64,000 nt of DNA from Shewanella psychrotolerans (GTDB lineage: Bacteria; Pseudomonadota; Gammaproteobacteria; Enterobacterales; Shewanellaceae): contig NZ_CP080419.1 of the NCBI RefSeq assembly GCF_019457595.1, positions 3,286,001 through 3,350,000 on the forward strand. The letters run 5' to 3'. The notes under the pieces are model-generated. The model did no database searches and was not told the DNA's origin. It saw only the letters and a program-made list of their open reading frames with translations. The stretch's first letter is position 1, and the number at the start of each line of letters is the position of its first letter. The position numbers were made by a program, and so were the translations under genes. Below are positions 9,723 to 19,624 of this stretch, one piece after another.

Positions 9723-10826
9723 ATGATGAACAACACATTCAAAGCTATTCTGCTTACGTCAATGCTTCCATTTGCAGCTAATGCGGCTCAAGAACTCAGT
9801 CCTTGGTATGTCGGTGGTGGTTTAGGCATAAATAATTATGAACCGAACTGCGATCAAAAAACCATGAAGGTTTGTGGCGAAGATGATCCTTATGCATGGG
9901 ACGTTTTCGGTGGTTATCTATTTAACGACTATTTCGGAGTTGAGCTCGGTTATCGTGATCTTGGCCGCGCACAGTGGATTGACTACTCTGACAAGCTTAA
10001 TGACGTCGGCGCACACGGCATGACGTTAGGTCTAGTCGGTTTTTGGCCATTTGCTGACAAGTGGAGTCTATCTGCAGAAGCTGGTGCAATGAACTATCTG
10101 CTATCGAATAACAAGCAGTGGGGCAGCGAATACTACAGTGATCGCGGTGTAGCACCATATGTTGGTGCTGGTATCGGTTATAACTTCACAGAAAACCTAA
10201 AGCTACAAGCTAAGTATCGCCGTTATGAGAACTTAGATGAAGACAAGTGGAACACTCTTGAAATGGAGAGTAACTACTGGGGTCTTGAACTTAGCTACCG
10301 CTTTGGTCGTACAGCGCCTGCCGCTGTTGTAGCTCCAGTCGCTGTCGCACCAAAAGATTCGGACAATGACGGAGTCACAGACGATAAAGACCAGTGTGCG
10401 GACACCCCAAGCAACCATCAAGTAGACTCTAGTGGCTGTACGATTTATAAAGAAGTGACAGAAAAACGAGATGTTGGCTCTATCCTATTTGCTAATAACT
10501 CATCTGTTGTTAAGAAGGAATCATACGAACGTATTGAAAAATTAGCTAACTACATGAACCAACACCCGCGTTCAACAGTAGCTATTTCAGGTCACGCCTC
10601 TAACGTAGGTAACCCTGAGTACAATATGGACCTATCCGAGCGCCGCGCTGCAGCAGTAGCCGAGATTTTGGTCAATACATATGGCATCAGCAAAGATCGA
10701 GTAACGTCTAAAGGTTATGGCGTCACACAACCTGTCATTGAAGGAAACTCAGCGGAAGCCAATAAGGCTAACCGCCGTATAGAAGCTTATGTTACCGGTA
10801 TTCACAAAGAGGCGTTGATAAAATAA
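9723..10826 (+). CDS. OmpA-family outer membrane porin
   Basis: 367 residues. The signal peptide is predicted to be cleaved after Ala-Asn-Ala (residue about 21). An eight-strand OmpA-type barrel spans about 25-195 (WYVGGGLG, VFGGYLFNDYFGVELGYRDLG). An Ala/Val/Pro hinge (196-210) and a thrombospondin type-3-like acidic repeat (DSDNDGVTDDKDQC, about 212-225) follow. The C-terminal OmpA peptidoglycan-binding domain covers about 245-360, with ISGHASNVGNPEYN and LSERRAAAV. It likely tethers the outer membrane to the cell wall. Two adjacent ATGs serve as start; AAAGGAATTGG precedes them. It is a single gene between terminators. Confidence 0.92.
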   Translation: MMNNTFKAILLTSMLPFAANAAQELSPWYVGGGLGINNYEPNCDQKTMKVCGEDDPYAWDVFGGYLFNDYFGVELGYRDLGRAQWIDYSDKLNDVGAHGMTLGLVGFWPFADKWSLSAEAGAMNYLLSNNKQWGSEYYSDRGVAPYVGAGIGYNFTENLKLQAKYRRYENLDEDKWNTLEMESNYWGLELSYRFGRTAPAAVVAPVAVAPKDSDNDGVTDDKDQCADTPSNHQVDSSGCTIYKEVTEKRDVGSILFANNSSVVKKESYERIEKLANYMNQHPRSTVAISGHASNVGNPEYNMDLSERRAAAVAEILVNTYGISKDRVTSKGYGVTQPVIEGNSAEANKANRRIEAYVTGIHKEALIK

Positions 10827-10861
10827 TATCCCTTCTTAGGCTAGTAATATCTAAATGAATT

Positions 10862-10890
10862 AAAAATCGCTGCTGTTGCAGCGATTTTTT
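10862..10890 (+). terminator. terminator of OmpA-like gene
   Basis: Stem AAAAATCGCTGC with its complement around TGTT, then a T-run. Confidence 0.9.
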
Positions 10891-10901
10891 TCCTGTAGCA
10901 A

Positions 10902-10922
10902 GTTAAGAGGTATACTCTTAAC
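10902..10922. promoter_or_regulatory. perfect inverted repeat upstream of tal
   Basis: GTTAAGAG-GTATA-CTCTTAAC: 8-bp arms with a 5-base centre, 160 bases before the tal start. It is not followed by T-runs, so it looks more like an operator than a terminator. The cognate regulator is unknown. Confidence 0.4.
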
Positions 10923-10975
10923 CAAACTAGCAATACGCAAAAGGAGTTGGTTTCACTGATAATTTGCAACTTTTC

Positions 10976-10990
10976 TGTAATTTCTTTTCA
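10976..10990. promoter_or_regulatory. degenerate HexR-like site upstream of tal-pgi
   Basis: TGTAATTTCTTTTCA has a perfect left half of the TGTAAT-N3-ATTACA palindrome and two mismatches in the right half. It lies 91 bases before the tal start. It is credible mainly because tal and pgi are central-carbon genes of the type HexR controls in Shewanella, and because of the perfect site before xfp. Confidence 0.35.
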
Positions 10991-11080
10991 ATCACGGTTG
11001 GAAATATCAACGAAATCGCGTCTAATAGCTGTTAATAAACAACACAACTTAAGCTGCTTCTTAAGAAGGATGTAAATTTC

Positions 11081-12037
11081 ATGACTAATACACTAGAGCA
11101 ATTCAAATCTATCACCACCATCGTTGCAGACACTGGCGATATTGAGGCGATTAAACGATACCAACCACAAGATGCTACAACCAACCCTTCTTTAATCCTT
11201 AAAGCAGCTCAAATCCCTGAATATCAACACTTAATTGATAACGCAATTGAGTGGGCAAAAAATCAAAGTGATGATCTAACTCAGCAAATTGAAGATGCTG
11301 GAGACAAGTTAGCCGTTAACATTGGTCTTGAAATATTAAAAATCGTCCCTGGTCGTATCTCGACAGAAGTCGATGCAAGACTGTCCTTCGATAAAGAAGG
11401 TTCTATCGAAAAAGCACATAAGCTGATTAAACTTTACCAAGAAGCTGGCATAGATAAATCTCGTATTCTTATAAAACTAGCGTCTACTTGGGAGGGCATT
11501 TGTGCAGCCAAACAACTTGAACAAGAAGGCATTAACTGTAACCTCACCTTATTGTTCTGTTTTGCTCAAGCAAGAGCATGTGCAGAAGCCGGCGTTTATC
11601 TTATTTCGCCATTTGTAGGGCGTATTCTTGATTGGTACAAAAAAGATACAGGCCTTGAGTATAGCGCTAGTGAAGATCCTGGCGTGGTATCGGTAACCAA
11701 CATCTACAACTATTACAAGCGTCATGATTTTAAGACGGTCGTAATGGGAGCAAGCTTCCGTAACACTGGAGAAATTATCGAACTAGCAGGTTGCGACCGC
11801 CTAACAATTGGCCCTGCATTACTTGAAGAGATGGCCAACGCTAATACACCTGTAGTACAGAAACTAAAACCAGCAACAGAAATCGTTGCGCCTGACGCAC
11901 CAATGACAGAAGCAGAATTCCGCTGGGAATTTAACGAAGACCCAATGGCTGTAGAGAAACTAGCTGAAGGTATCCGTAACTTTGCCGTAGACCAAGGTAA
12001 ACTTGAGCAAATGTTAAAAACACAACTTCAAGGTTAA
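11081..12037 (+). CDS. tal: transaldolase
   Basis: Cytosolic transaldolase B type, 318 residues (family about 317). It transfers dihydroxyacetone between sedoheptulose 7-phosphate and glyceraldehyde 3-phosphate. Signatures are the [11 protein letters not shown] segment and the Schiff-base lysine in [23 protein letters not shown] and [12 protein letters not shown] are also present. AAGGA lies upstream of the ATG. The stop is followed 14 bases later by the pgi start, so the two genes form an operon connecting the non-oxidative pentose phosphate pathway to glycolysis. Confidence 0.97.
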   Translation: MTNTLEQFKSITTIVADTGDIEAIKRYQPQDATTNPSLILKAAQIPEYQHLIDNAIEWAKNQSDDLTQQIEDAGDKLAVNIGLEILKIVPGRISTEVDARLSFDKEGSIEKAHKLIKLYQEAGIDKSRILIKLASTWEGICAAKQLEQEGINCNLTLLFCFAQARACAEAGVYLISPFVGRILDWYKKDTGLEYSASEDPGVVSVTNIYNYYKRHDFKTVVMGASFRNTGEIIELAGCDRLTIGPALLEEMANANTPVVQKLKPATEIVAPDAPMTEAEFRWEFNEDPMAVEKLAEGIRNFAVDQGKLEQMLKTQLQG

Positions 12038-12051
12038 TGGTTGGAGGTATT

Positions 12052-13689
12052 ATGACAAAGTTTACTGAAAGCGCATCTTGGTCTAAGCTCATGGCACATA
12101 GCGCCGAGCTGCCTCACATGCGGTCAATGTTTGAGTCTGACCCACAGCGATTTGAAAAAATGTCGATATCGGCATGCGGGCTATTTCTTGATTATTCAAA
12201 AAATAGAGCAAATGACGATACCCTTAAATTGCTTTTTTCATTAGCCGAAGAAAGTAATTTAACGGCCAAAATAAACGCCATGTTTAATGGCGAGATCATT
12301 AATAACACAGAAAAGCGCGCAGTATTGCATACCGCGCTACGCGCCAATGATGATCAGACGATTATCGTAGACGGGGTTAATATTGTTCCTGAAATTAAGC
12401 AAACTCAAGCTAAAATGGCTGAATTTGTCGATGCAGTGACCTCAGGGCAGTGGAAAGGTTATAGCGGTAAAACGATAACCGATATCGTAGCTATCGGTAT
12501 TGGTGGCTCTTTCTTGGGCCCCAAAATCGTCACTCAAGCACTACGCCCCTATTGGAATAAGGCGCTTAATTGTCACTTTGTTGCAAATGTCGATGCCAGT
12601 TCCCTGTGTGAAAAGCTACGTCTTATTAATCCAGAAACAACATTGTTTGTTATGTCGTCCAAATCATTTGGCACTCAAGAAACACTAACCAACACCCTAA
12701 GCGCTAAAGAATGGTTCCTTAACAACGGTGGCACTCAGGATGATGTGGCAAAACACTTTGTTGCTGTGACTTCTAACGTCGCAAAAGCAACGGAGTTCGG
12801 TATGGATGCCGACAATATCTTCCCGATGTGGGATTGGGTCGGTGGACGTTATTCACTCTGGTCTGCAATAGGTCTACCTATCGCACTGTTAGTGGGCATG
12901 GACAACTTTTATGCATTGCTAGAAGGTGCGAAAGAGATGGATGACCATTTCTTAAATGCACCATTAGAAAGCAATATGCCGGTGATCATGGGATTATTCT
13001 CATTGCTATATGGCAATTTTTACAATGCCCAATCTCATGTCGTATTAACTTACGATCATTATCTTCGTGGGTTGCCAGCTTATTTCCAACAGCTCGATAT
13101 GGAAAGTAACGGTAAGTCAGTCACCATAGATGGTGCTGAAGTTGACTATAGCACTGGCCCTGTTATCTGGGGTGGAGAAGGCACCAATGGTCAACACGCT
13201 TATCATCAGCTAATTCATCAAGGGACAGCCCTGATTCCTGCTGATTTTATTCTGCCATTGCAAAGCCATAATCCATTAGGCGAACACCATGTACAATTAG
13301 CCTCAAACTGTTTTGGCCAAACTCAAGCGATGATGCAAGGTCGAACCTACGATGAAGCCTTGGCAGAATTGAGTGCTAGCAAGCTAAGTGATGATGAAAA
13401 AACATTGATCGCTAAACATAAAGTAATGCAAGGCAATAAGCCGAGTAATACGATTTTAATGGACAAGCTAACGCCATCAACTTTAGGGGCCTTAATCGCC
13501 TTGTATGAGCACAGAACATTTGTTCAGGGCGCAATATGGGACATCAACTCATTCGATCAGTGGGGCGTAGAATTAGGCAAGATATTAGGCAATGACGTGC
13601 TAGAGAAACTTCAAGCCGATACAGATTCCTGTGAGCTTGACGCTTCAAGTAATGGGCTTATCAATAAATTTAGAGCGACTCATATCTAA
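12052..13689 (+). CDS. pgi: glucose-6-phosphate isomerase
   Basis: 545 residues, full length, interconverting glucose 6-phosphate and fructose 6-phosphate. Pgi signatures are [42 protein letters not shown] and [18 protein letters not shown]. The start is set at 12052 ([10 protein letters not shown]) because TTGGAGGTATT gives an ideal binding site. The frame is open to an ATG at 12037, which overlaps the tal stop codon region and would add five residues. Second gene of tal-pgi, followed by a strong terminator. Confidence 0.97.
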   Translation: MTKFTESASWSKLMAHSAELPHMRSMFESDPQRFEKMSISACGLFLDYSKNRANDDTLKLLFSLAEESNLTAKINAMFNGEIINNTEKRAVLHTALRANDDQTIIVDGVNIVPEIKQTQAKMAEFVDAVTSGQWKGYSGKTITDIVAIGIGGSFLGPKIVTQALRPYWNKALNCHFVANVDASSLCEKLRLINPETTLFVMSSKSFGTQETLTNTLSAKEWFLNNGGTQDDVAKHFVAVTSNVAKATEFGMDADNIFPMWDWVGGRYSLWSAIGLPIALLVGMDNFYALLEGAKEMDDHFLNAPLESNMPVIMGLFSLLYGNFYNAQSHVVLTYDHYLRGLPAYFQQLDMESNGKSVTIDGAEVDYSTGPVIWGGEGTNGQHAYHQLIHQGTALIPADFILPLQSHNPLGEHHVQLASNCFGQTQAMMQGRTYDEALAELSASKLSDDEKTLIAKHKVMQGNKPSNTILMDKLTPSTLGALIALYEHRTFVQGAIWDINSFDQWGVELGKILGNDVLEKLQADTDSCELDASSNGLINKFRATHI

Positions 13690-13715
13690 AGTTTAGACTC
13701 TGAACGCTCCCCTCT

Positions 13716-13745
13716 AAAAAAAGCCAGTTTCTCACTGGCTTTTTT
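13716..13745 (+). terminator. terminator of tal-pgi
   Basis: AAAAAAGCCAGT and its complement around TTCTC, ending in six T. Confidence 0.9.
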
Positions 13746-13927
13746 GTTTTTTATAGTCAATACCATCTGTCTCTAATCACTTTAACCACCAAGTGTACAG
13801 AAAAACCTTATTTCCGATTCATAAAAAGTTTACCCCACCTTAACAATAATGAAACATTTTTCTTGCACCATAAAATGGAAATGTGATATTTAATTGTTGA
13901 GAAAAAATACAACAATAGGAGGTTGCC

Positions 13928-14119
13928 ATGAATCGTTTAGATTATGGTAGTGCGCTAGATGATACCGTCATTGAAAGACCAAACAGTCGTTCGCGAAGCT
14001 CCAATAAGAAGCGAAAATGGCGTGAGATAGAGGCTATAAAAGAGAAACATCGTTTACTTAAAGAGCTTCAGGATATAGACAGCAACTTTGAATATGATTT
14101 TGATAATCTCCTGATGTGA
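13928..14119 (+). CDS. small DUF3545-like protein
   Basis: 63 residues preceded by an excellent AGGAGG site 5 bases before the ATG. Composition is very polar: a basic stretch (RSRSSNKKRKWREIEAIKEK) followed by an acidic C-terminus (DIDSNFEYDFDNLLM). The WREIEAIK...RLLKEL core resembles the small DUF3545 family known from Shewanella and Vibrio; no function is known to me. It has its own terminator and no signal or membrane segment. It may be a cytosolic nucleic-acid- or protein-binding accessory, which is inference from charge only. Confidence 0.8.
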   Translation: MNRLDYGSALDDTVIERPNSRSRSSNKKRKWREIEAIKEKHRLLKELQDIDSNFEYDFDNLLM

Positions 14120-14124
14120 TAACT

Positions 14125-14154
14125 AAAAAAATAGCGCCTTGGGCGCTATTTTTT
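14125..14154. terminator. bidirectional terminator, DUF3545 gene / hemerythrin gene
   Basis: AAAAAATAGCGCC and its complement around a TTG loop, with A and T tracts on both sides. The right arm touches the stop codon of the convergent hemerythrin gene. Confidence 0.88.
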
Positions 14155-14695
14155 ATTCTTCTGCTTTAGCGATATATTCTCTCAGCTCTTCAAACAGGGC
14201 ATTATCATCGTCACTAAATAGTGGGTCACTAATCAGCCGCTCTTGGCATTGAGTCTCTACGATTTTCCAATCTTCATCACTCATACCCGCTTTCCACTTT
14301 GGAAAAAGCTCTGCCTCTTCGTAAATCAAATGTTCTTTTTGGATCGTAACATACTCGCGTAATGCATCACTCAGTACCTCATTTTGCACAGGTACATCGC
14401 TTAAAATTAAGTTTAGCGTCGTCATCAACTGAGACGAGCACTCAATCAAAACCGTATGCTCTTTTCCGAGCTGTCGCTGAATTGCTTCCTCCGGATGTTG
14501 CTGCAGATAATAGTCATTTATTAGATCTTCCAAAGGATGATGACTATGTTCAGCATAACATTGCATATACTCAACAATATCTCTGATGAGATTGAAATTT
14601 ATTGCCTCTGAGTTTTCCAACCTTTGCTGCTTGTTATGCAATAATTTTAACAGTATCGCGATATGCTTATGATCGTTATGAAGTCTTGCTAACAT
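14153..14695 (-). CDS. hemerythrin HHE cation-binding domain protein
   Basis: 180 residues, an all-helical four-helix HHE bundle. Metal ligand candidates are His in LHNDHKHIAILL, HSHHPLEDLI (the H...HPLE motif), GKEHTVLIE and KEHLIYEEAELFP. Related proteins bind a di-iron centre and act in oxygen or NO sensing or iron-centre repair. I choose the ATG at codon 5 of the longest frame (MLARLHNDHKH) because GGAGG lies 5 bases before it. A weak CRP-like sequence lies about 90 bases upstream (14783-14798). It sits downstream of the two-component genes on the same strand; co-transcription is possible across 126 bases. Confidence 0.85.
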   Translation of the reverse strand: MLARLHNDHKHIAILLKLLHNKQQRLENSEAINFNLIRDIVEYMQCYAEHSHHPLEDLINDYYLQQHPEEAIQRQLGKEHTVLIECSSQLMTTLNLILSDVPVQNEVLSDALREYVTIQKEHLIYEEAELFPKWKAGMSDEDWKIVETQCQERLISDPLFSDDDNALFEELREYIAKAEE

Positions 14696-14782
14696 CGTCA
14701 CCTCCATATTTCTAAATGCTTCTAGTTACTATAGTCAATAGTTTAATATTTACTCACACTAATATGTAACTGACTCTAATGA

Positions 14783-14798
14783 CGTGACTCAGATCAAC
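14783..14798. promoter_or_regulatory. weak CRP/FNR-like site upstream of hemerythrin gene
   Basis: CGTGACTCAGATCAAC resembles TGTGA-N6-TCACA with three mismatches. Low information; listed because hemerythrin-like genes are often under oxygen or cAMP control. Confidence 0.25.
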
Positions 14799-14821
14799 TA
14801 AAATGAATTTAAAATAATAGC

Positions 14822-15916
14822 TTAAGTTGTGCTAGAGGATAGTACATCCATCACTTTAGCCAACGATGACTGCAAACGATTAAAGGATTCACTAGCCGAA
14901 TTAACCTGCTTAAGGTTGCGCTCAATCATTGATGCAAAAAAATCTTCTTGCTCAATAGTCATATCAAGGACATGGAAGCTACTGCGGATCTCGGTTGTCA
15001 TTCCAACCACTGCCGCACTAAAGCGCTCGTCATGTTCTAGCGTTGCCGTATTAATATTATCGATAAGCTCCTTTATATCAACAAATACCTTATTGAGCGT
15101 CTGTTGACGCTTAATATCGAGTACTCTCGCCTCTAATCCTTCGACAACAACCGCAATAATATCTCTTAAACGTCCATACAAAATCTCATCGTTAATTGGC
15201 ATATTTTTAATCAAAAACGAGACATGCTTATCATTGCAAATGGTACGACAGCCAAAATCGAATAATCTGCCATGCTTATCGAGTAGCTCCAATATGTTCG
15301 ACTCTATCGGACTAATTGTGCCATTTTGGGGAGTGAAGTATTCAATGCCCTCACCTCGGATCTCTAAACAGGTATTGAGATTAAGCTGGGCCATCAAATC
15401 AAAAAATGCAGTGGCTAGCGATTGATAGTCATTACACAAAAAACACTGACGAAAAAACTGTAATACCCCACCATATTGTGACGACTCAGTCATAGACTGA
15501 AACGCCATGTTACGCGACATAGACTCGGCTTGGATCAGGGAGCGTTTTTTAAGTTGATAATGGGCTACACTTGTCACTTTAGCAAGTAACTCTTTCATTT
15601 CAAAAGGTTTTGCAATAAAATCAACTGCATTCACCTCATAGGCTTTTAACCGCTCCTCAAGAGTATTCATCCCTGACACAAACACCACAGCGACATCATC
15701 ATTGATCTGATTCAACTCTTTACACAAGGTTATACCATCAGCGTCAGGCAAGTTAATATCCATCAATACCACATCGGGCGTTCGTTGCTTCAACGCAGCA
15801 CGAAAATCGGTAGCGCCAAAATAGCTACTCACTTTAAAATCATCTTGCAGCACCTCACAGATAAGCTCACAATAGTCCCTGTCATCATCTACAACCCATA
15901 TATCCATATTTTCCAT
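14822..15916 (-). CDS. response regulator with uncharacterised C-terminal domain
   Basis: 364 residues. The N-terminal receiver domain (about 1-115) has the acidic cluster VVDDDRD (10-12), phosphoacceptor Asp53 in VLMDINLPDADG and Lys103 in FIAKPFE. The remaining roughly 240 residues carry no recognised DNA-binding, GGDEF, EAL or HD-GYP motif. They contain FFRQCFLCNDYQ, a central segment that could be a sensor-like fold, and a helical, coiled-coil-prone end (LEARVLDIKRQQTLNKVFVD onward). Two bases downstream of the hybrid kinase, hence very probably its partner. The output is unknown; protein-protein signalling is the most likely reading. Confidence 0.85.
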   Translation of the reverse strand: MENMDIWVVDDDRDYCELICEVLQDDFKVSSYFGATDFRAALKQRTPDVVLMDINLPDADGITLCKELNQINDDVAVVFVSGMNTLEERLKAYEVNAVDFIAKPFEMKELLAKVTSVAHYQLKKRSLIQAESMSRNMAFQSMTESSQYGGVLQFFRQCFLCNDYQSLATAFFDLMAQLNLNTCLEIRGEGIEYFTPQNGTISPIESNILELLDKHGRLFDFGCRTICNDKHVSFLIKNMPINDEILYGRLRDIIAVVVEGLEARVLDIKRQQTLNKVFVDIKELIDNINTATLEHDERFSAAVVGMTTEIRSSFHVLDMTIEQEDFFASMIERNLKQVNSASESFNRLQSSLAKVMDVLSSSTT

Positions 15917-15918
15917 GA

Positions 15919-17952
15919 CTACCGTTCCCCTTTTCTAAATTGCACTCCAACCCCTTCAAGACCTTTAACAAAAGCCTGAAAATCAAATGGCTTTTGTAAT
16001 ACTTCAAAGGGCAATTCCTCTCGGCGGCTAATACCTATATCGCCAACGAATCCAGAAATAAGCAATACAGGCACCTGACTGTTTTGGCAAAGATCAACAG
16101 CCAACTCGTAGCCATTTAGCCCGCCAGGCATTAACACATCTGATATCAACAAATTAAATTCATCGATCCTATTTCGATATTGCTCACGAACCATCACAGG
16201 ATCGGTGTAGGCGCAAACCTCCATCCCCATCATCTGGCAATAATCTTTTAGCACTTCTAACAGATCTGGCTCATCATCAACAATCAAGACCTTAAAGGGT
16301 GATGATACCGTTGGATAAGTAAGATGTTTCAACGGTCGAGGGTTATGAACAGTTGCAGACTTCATTGCAGGGAACCAAAGTCGTATTTCGGTACCCTCAT
16401 CACTGGTATCCATAATACTCATATAGCCATTGGAGCGTTTCACAAAACCATACACCATAGATAAGCCTAAACCAGTCCCCTTGCTCTTATCTTTGGTGGT
16501 AAAAAAGGGCTCGAACACCTTGTCTAATATGGCTTTATCAATGCCGGTGCCATGATCAATAACAGACACCCAAACGTAGTCTCTATTATCAGTCAGCACT
16601 GCATTCCCAACTCCAGGCAATTTGCCTGAAAGGTACTTTTCCCCCGTTTCGATAGTGATCACGCCTTCACCACCCATTGCATCTTTTGCGTTGAGCACTA
16701 AATTAATTAAAGCGTCTTCCAAATCTCCTCTATCAACACACACATCATGCATTTCCCTAGATTCTTTGATATCCAACTGCACCTGAGAGGTAAGCGACTT
16801 ACCAATAAGCTCCTCAAGACTATCTATTACATCGTTAACTTGAAGCGGCTGAGCACTAAACTGCTCTTGTCTAGAAAACTGTAGCAATCGCCGAGTAAGA
16901 TCCGTTCCCCGCTGGCATGCTTTTAATGCCGTAGCTAAATAGCGGTTTAAGCAATCATCACGATTTTTTAACCCCATCAACTCTAAGTTGCCCTTTAATA
17001 CCCCCAAAATATTATTAAAATCATGGGCGACGCCTCCAACTAGCTGCCCTATCGCTTGCATCTTTTGAGTACGAGCCATGGTGTGCTGTAACAACTTTTG
17101 CTGCGTAATATCTCGTCCGACTAAGGTGAATAAACTGCCATCCATACTCTGATCATTAAGTGCAACTAAATGAGTATGCATGATCACTGTTTCTCCAGTA
17201 GCCGTTATACATTCAAGCTCCTCATCAAAATCTTGATGTAACGCGATCGCATCGAATAGCTCTCGGACTCTCATATCATCCGAATTAAAAAAAAGACTGA
17301 TAGGTTTACCAATAAGCTGACTACGAGGATATTGACTAATAGAAGTCGCAGCGGTGTTGGCGTACATAATAACGGGGATATTCCCTAAACCTCGGCTGGC
17401 CACAACGATAAGATCTTCGCTATTACTGACAATCGACTGATAAATTTCAGCATCGATACTCCGTTCCATGTACCCATCACGATAGCTATGCCAGTCGATA
17501 CTTTGCTGAACTAACATGCCAGCCATAGCGTCAGCAAATAAGCGATGAAATTGATTGAGAAATACAAACCAGCCATCAGCTGGTCGAAGAAAGAAAAGGT
17601 AAAAATCTTGGCCATCTATCGGCCAAACGGTAAATGATTGCCACTGATGAACAACTTTATCAGCACAAACAAAAGGCCATTGCTTGACCTGACGCCACAG
17701 AGTGATAAAACGCACAGAATCTCTGCACCAGCAAGTTACCTCTGCTGGCATTTCATCTTTAACTAGCTGATTGGACGACAAAATAAGAACTGACTCAGCC
17801 CCACTGATTTCAGCCAGCACACGGCACAAGGGCAAGAATATATCTTCGCCCTTAATAAAGCTGGCTTGTAATCGCCCTATTTGAGCTATTAACCTTGGGC
17901 CAAAATCAGTAAACTCAGATTGAGCAAGATCTTTAAACACAGTTAAGTCCAT
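15919..17952 (-). CDS. hybrid sensor histidine kinase (PAS-HisKA-HATPase-REC)
   Basis: 677 residues. An N-terminal GAF-like or novel region (1-150), predicted soluble with no clear membrane helix, is followed by a PAS domain at about 165-290. The HisKA H-box GGVAHDFNNIL has His310. Catalytic motifs are N421 (LVLNAKDAMGG), DHGTG (467-471) and GTGLGLSMVYG (492-502). The C-terminal receiver has Asp559/560, phosphoacceptor Asp605 (LISDVLMPGG) and Lys654 (LQKPFDF). It autophosphorylates and can relay phosphate through its own receiver. No Hpt domain is visible in the window, so transfer to the adjacent response regulator is either direct or through an external Hpt. The input signal is unknown. Confidence 0.9.
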   Translation of the reverse strand: MDLTVFKDLAQSEFTDFGPRLIAQIGRLQASFIKGEDIFLPLCRVLAEISGAESVLILSSNQLVKDEMPAEVTCWCRDSVRFITLWRQVKQWPFVCADKVVHQWQSFTVWPIDGQDFYLFFLRPADGWFVFLNQFHRLFADAMAGMLVQQSIDWHSYRDGYMERSIDAEIYQSIVSNSEDLIVVASRGLGNIPVIMYANTAATSISQYPRSQLIGKPISLFFNSDDMRVRELFDAIALHQDFDEELECITATGETVIMHTHLVALNDQSMDGSLFTLVGRDITQQKLLQHTMARTQKMQAIGQLVGGVAHDFNNILGVLKGNLELMGLKNRDDCLNRYLATALKACQRGTDLTRRLLQFSRQEQFSAQPLQVNDVIDSLEELIGKSLTSQVQLDIKESREMHDVCVDRGDLEDALINLVLNAKDAMGGEGVITIETGEKYLSGKLPGVGNAVLTDNRDYVWVSVIDHGTGIDKAILDKVFEPFFTTKDKSKGTGLGLSMVYGFVKRSNGYMSIMDTSDEGTEIRLWFPAMKSATVHNPRPLKHLTYPTVSSPFKVLIVDDEPDLLEVLKDYCQMMGMEVCAYTDPVMVREQYRNRIDEFNLLISDVLMPGGLNGYELAVDLCQNSQVPVLLISGFVGDIGISRREELPFEVLQKPFDFQAFVKGLEGVGVQFRKGER

Positions 17953-18079
17953 TCCAAAAAGATCAAAAAATAAAATAGTAGCGATGAGCTTTCTTCACAT
18001 TGAGCATAGCGCAGCTAAAAAATTTCGCTGAAAATTCTTAGTCAATTTATAAACTTGTTTGTATAAAGGTACATAGAGA

Positions 18080-18934
18080 ATGTTAAACAATCACTGGATA
18101 GGAGCACATGTAAGTGCATCAGGAGGCATTGCAAATGCTCCTCTAAACGCGAAAAAGATTGGCGCTAATGCATTTGCGTTGTTCACTAAAAATCAACGTA
18201 GATGGCAAGCTTCACCACTGTGCACAAAACAGATAGATGCCTTTTTGCAACATTGTGAAGAAGCAAAAATTTCTCTAGATGCAGTACTCCCCCATGACAG
18301 TTACCTGATTAACTTAGGTCATCCTGATCTCGCACAACTTGAACGCTCACGCGATGCATTTTTAGATGAATTACAACGTTGTGAGCAAATCGGTTTATCG
18401 CTATTAAATTTTCATCCAGGCAGTCATCTCAAGCAAATTAGCATCGATGATTGTCTTGCGCGCATAAGCGAATCGATCAATATCACGCTAGAAAAAACCC
18501 AAGGCGTTACCGCTGTGATCGAAAACACTGCTGGTCAAGGTTCAAATTTAGGGCATAGCTTTGAACAGCTAGCCCAAATTATTGATAAAGTAGAAGATAA
18601 ATCAAGAGTTGGTATCTGTATCGATACTTGTCATATGTTTGCTGCAGGCTACGATTTAACAACCTTAGACGCATGTAAAAAAAGTTTTGCGCTATTCGAT
18701 GATATTGTGGGATATCAATACCTCAAAGCAATGCATCTTAACGACAGTAAAACACCACTCAACAGCAGAGTCGACAGACATCAATCCCTAGGAGCTGGCT
18801 TTATCGGCAGCGAGGCATTCCGTTTCATCATGCAACTACCAGCAACTCAGCACATCCCCCTCATTCTAGAAACAATAGAACCCAACCTTTGGCCGCAAGA
18901 AATAAATTGGCTACGCAGCCAAACTAAGGGCTAA
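18080..18934 (+). CDS. nfo: endonuclease IV (AP endonuclease)
   Basis: 284 residues, a zinc-dependent TIM-barrel nuclease that incises 5' of abasic sites in base excision repair. Signatures are [35 protein letters not shown] (Glu metal ligand), [15 protein letters not shown] and [17 protein letters not shown]. Full family length. The ATG is preceded by AGAG only, so the binding site is weak. It converges on the small lipoprotein gene with a 4-base overlap of stop regions. Confidence 0.97.
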   Translation: MLNNHWIGAHVSASGGIANAPLNAKKIGANAFALFTKNQRRWQASPLCTKQIDAFLQHCEEAKISLDAVLPHDSYLINLGHPDLAQLERSRDAFLDELQRCEQIGLSLLNFHPGSHLKQISIDDCLARISESINITLEKTQGVTAVIENTAGQGSNLGHSFEQLAQIIDKVEDKSRVGICIDTCHMFAAGYDLTTLDACKKSFALFDDIVGYQYLKAMHLNDSKTPLNSRVDRHQSLGAGFIGSEAFRFIMQLPATQHIPLILETIEPNLWPQEINWLRSQTKG

Positions 18935-19230
18935 ACAAGGCATTTATACACAATAGCGACCACTCTCGTCTGGTCGCTGTCTTCAATATTATCTATATGC
19001 AACCACACAATATGGGTACCGAGTAGCGCTTCGCCTTGGCGCTTAGCACTGATTTTTGCCTCTTTGACACCTTCGTCTCCTCTTCCAACGCCTGTGACGA
19101 TGGCAAAGCTATCACAATGGGTCACCTCGAAGTCATAGGCTTCATTTATACGAGAATAGAGCTCAGGTTCATTTGCTGCGCAGCCTCCAAGCAATCCAAT
19201 GGCAAGTAGCCCAAATAATCGTTTAAACAC
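18931..19230 (-). CDS. small lipoprotein, DUF4156-like
   Basis: 99 residues with a short signal peptide and lipobox LLGGC (Cys17), so it is predicted to be lipid-anchored in the envelope. The mature part has one Cys in [12 protein letters not shown] and one near the C-terminus (VYKC), which could form a disulfide. The pattern of C...VTG.G....A...A....GA (here [11 protein letters not shown]) recalls the DUF4156 and RcsF-like small lipoproteins, but I cannot assign a function. It overlaps the nfo stop by 4 bases in convergent orientation. Confidence 0.75.
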   Translation of the reverse strand: MFKRLFGLLAIGLLGGCAANEPELYSRINEAYDFEVTHCDSFAIVTGVGRGDEGVKEAKISAKRQGEALLGTHIVWLHIDNIEDSDQTRVVAIVYKCLV

Positions 19231-19258
19231 GTCATACCCGTAGAATAAATAGTAGTAA

Positions 19259-19624
19259 TCTCAATCAGTATAAGAAAGTGAGCTACTCAGCGTGTTTTTT
19301 GGCGACTCATTCAAGGCGAATGGGTGATGGAACGGTTATTCCCTTGTGAGGCCATTCAACACTGACGTTGGGAGGTAAAAAAACACGCCTAACTGCCGAG
19401 TTTTAGCGCTTTTGATACTGCATTAACGAGTTTGCCTCTAGTTCAACGATGCTTATCACTCGTTGCAAACAACAAGGTCTTGCATGTTCCCTATATATTT
19501 AAGAGATTCTCTCCGTCCCTAAAATCTTTAATGCAGGAGCAATTAAAGTCCTTGCCTCATAAGCGCTAAGCGCTAGTGCTAAATCGTCGCTGAGCGTTAA
19601 AATCTTTATACTGATTGATATAAG
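19259..19624. mobile_element. MITE-like dispersed repeat, copy 2 (complete, with terminal inverted repeats)
   Basis: About 365 bases, no coding capacity, filling most of the gap between the lipoprotein gene and thrC (19231-19853). The left end reads TCAATCAGTATAAGA. The right end (19603-19619) reads TCTTTATACTGATTGA, its reverse complement apart from one missing base. A second internal inverted pair is CGTGTTTTTTGGCG (near 19291) against TAAAAAAACACGCC (near 19376). It aligns with copy 1 at 1897-2278. These are the properties of a non-autonomous, transposase-mobilised or REP-like element. No clear target duplication is visible. Confidence 0.75.
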
